Source: Candidatus Limnocylindria bacterium
Lineage (GTDB): Bacteria; Chloroflexota; Limnocylindria; QHBO01
Direction: 5' to 3'
Assembly: GCA_030146365.1 (NCBI GenBank)
Contig: JASLBU010000023.1
Span: forward strand, 1 to 6,204
Length of the DNA stretch: 6,204 bases
Positions 5,599 through 6,204 of this stretch are shown here, piece after piece; the first letter of the stretch is position 1, and each line of letters opens with the position of its first letter. Under the pieces are notes generated by a model, which worked only from the letters and a program-made list of their open reading frames with translations, was not told the origin of the DNA and made no database searches. The position numbers and the translations under genes are program-made.

Positions 5599-6204
5599 TC
5601 AGGTGCGCTCGGACGCCTCGACCGACTTGGTGAGCGACACGAGGAACTCGGCGTTGTTCGACGTCTTGCCGAGCCGCTGCATGAGCAGCTCGATCCCCTC
5701 GTTCGGCCCGACCGCCGAGAGCATGCGGCGCATTGTCCACACCATCCGCAGCGAGTTCTCGTCGAGGAGCAGCTCCTCGCGACGGGTGCCGGAGCGCAGT
5801 ACGTCGATCGCCGGGAAGATGCGCTTCTCGCTGAGCTTGCGGTCCAGCGCGAGCTCCATGTTGCCGGTGCCCTTGAACTCCTCGTAGATGACGTCGTCCA
5901 TGCGGCTGCCGGTGTCGACCAGGCAGGTCGCGATGATCGTCAGGGAGCCGCCGTGCTCGATGTTGCGCGCCGCGCCGAAGAATCGCTTCGGCGGATAGAG
6001 GGCCACCGGATCCACGCCGCCGGAGAGCGTCTTGCCGGACGCCGGCAGGGCGAGGTTGTAGGCACGCGCCAGCCGGGTGATGGAGTCGAGCAGGATGACC
6101 ACGTCGCGGCCGGTCTCGACCTGGCGCTTCGCGATCTCGAGACACATCTCCGCCACGCGGGTGTGGTTCTCGGTAGGCTCATCGAAGGTGCTGGAGTAGA
6201 TCTC
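5599..6204 (-). CDS. rho: Transcription termination factor Rho, C-terminal half (5' end outside window)
   Basis: The last 201 residues of Rho are visible and the frame runs off the right edge. Rho is the hexameric RNA helicase that ends transcription at untranslated, C-rich RNA. The fragment lies wholly in the RecA-like ATPase domain and starts in the STFDEP segment. It shows Walker B DVVILLDSITRLARAYN, the Q-loop region LSGGVDP, PKRFFGAARN, the IIATCLVDTGSRMDDVIYEEF block, the R-loop GTGNMELALDRKLSEKRIFPAID and the arginine-finger region RSGTRREELL. The ending IELLMQRLGKTSNNAEFLVSL is also typical. All expected motifs for this half are intact. The N-terminal RNA-binding domain and Walker A lie outside the window, so nothing can be said of inserts there. 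The lipoprotein amidase follows after 14 bases and is probably co-transcribed. Confidence 0.97.
   Translation of the reverse strand, partial: EIYSSTFDEPTENHTRVAEMCLEIAKRQVETGRDVVILLDSITRLARAYNLALPASGKTLSGGVDPVALYPPKRFFGAARNIEHGGSLTIIATCLVDTGSRMDDVIYEEFKGTGNMELALDRKLSEKRIFPAIDVLRSGTRREELLLDENSLRMVWTMRRMLSAVGPNEGIELLMQRLGKTSNNAEFLVSLTKSVEASERT

Noticed and set aside
4112..5887. 591-codon plus-strand open frame opposite the amidase and rho
   Set aside because: It covers the antisense of two clearly recognised genes plus a spacer, has no recognisable domain and is low-complexity Arg/Gly-rich.
5585..6145. Upstream extension of the amidase frame through rho
   Set aside because: The lipoprotein signal at the GTG 5584 marks the true start, and the extension overlaps conserved Rho sequence in another frame.

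Overview
This is a GC-rich stretch of bacterial housekeeping chromosome. Apart from the tail of one plus-strand gene at the left edge, every gene lies on the minus strand. The sequence points to a high-GC bacterium. The style of the Rho C-terminus, the obg-nadD-rsfS order, the lipoprotein amidase with a DxNxDG insertion before a DELQARLDLAN stretch, and the YgiT-type zinc finger together suggest a Chloroflexota lineage such as the Limnocylindria. That placement is inferred from family resemblance and was not tested with a tree.

The minus strand, read from right to left in transcription order, holds the following. The C-terminal half of transcription terminator Rho runs to 5599 and is cut by the window edge. 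Fourteen bases later comes a lipoprotein N-acetylmuramoyl-L-alanine amidase (4214-5584). A 90-base spacer with three perfect inverted repeats follows. Next is a membrane-anchored M23 (LytM-type) peptidoglycan endopeptidase (3161 to about 4123). After 66 bases comes the tightly packed ribosome/NAD block: obg (1820-3094), nadD (1155-1835) and rsfS (757-1158), whose ends overlap. After a further 112 bases with two hairpins and a possible leaderless promoter comes a small two-CxxC zinc-finger protein (375-644). This gene converges on the 3' end of holA (DNA polymerase III delta subunit, 2-361, plus strand, start outside the window). The two stop codons sit inside one 7-bp-arm inverted repeat.

Two of the proteins cut peptidoglycan at different bonds: the amidase releases the stem peptide from MurNAc and the M23 enzyme cuts within peptide bridges. 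Their adjacency suggests joint wall remodelling. Obg and RsfS both act on the 50S subunit (assembly or checkpoint, and silencing), and NadD makes the NAD precursor. The obg-nadD-rsfS grouping is widespread, but here two wall hydrolases rather than rplU-rpmA stand upstream.

I found no tRNA, rRNA, CRISPR array, insertion sequence, prophage or toxin partner. No gene-free stretch exceeds 112 bases. I see no clear novel system. The points worth a second look are the hydrolase pair next to obg, the unusual amidase insertion and C-terminal domain, the orphan zinc finger with its putative leaderless start, and several intergenic hairpins.
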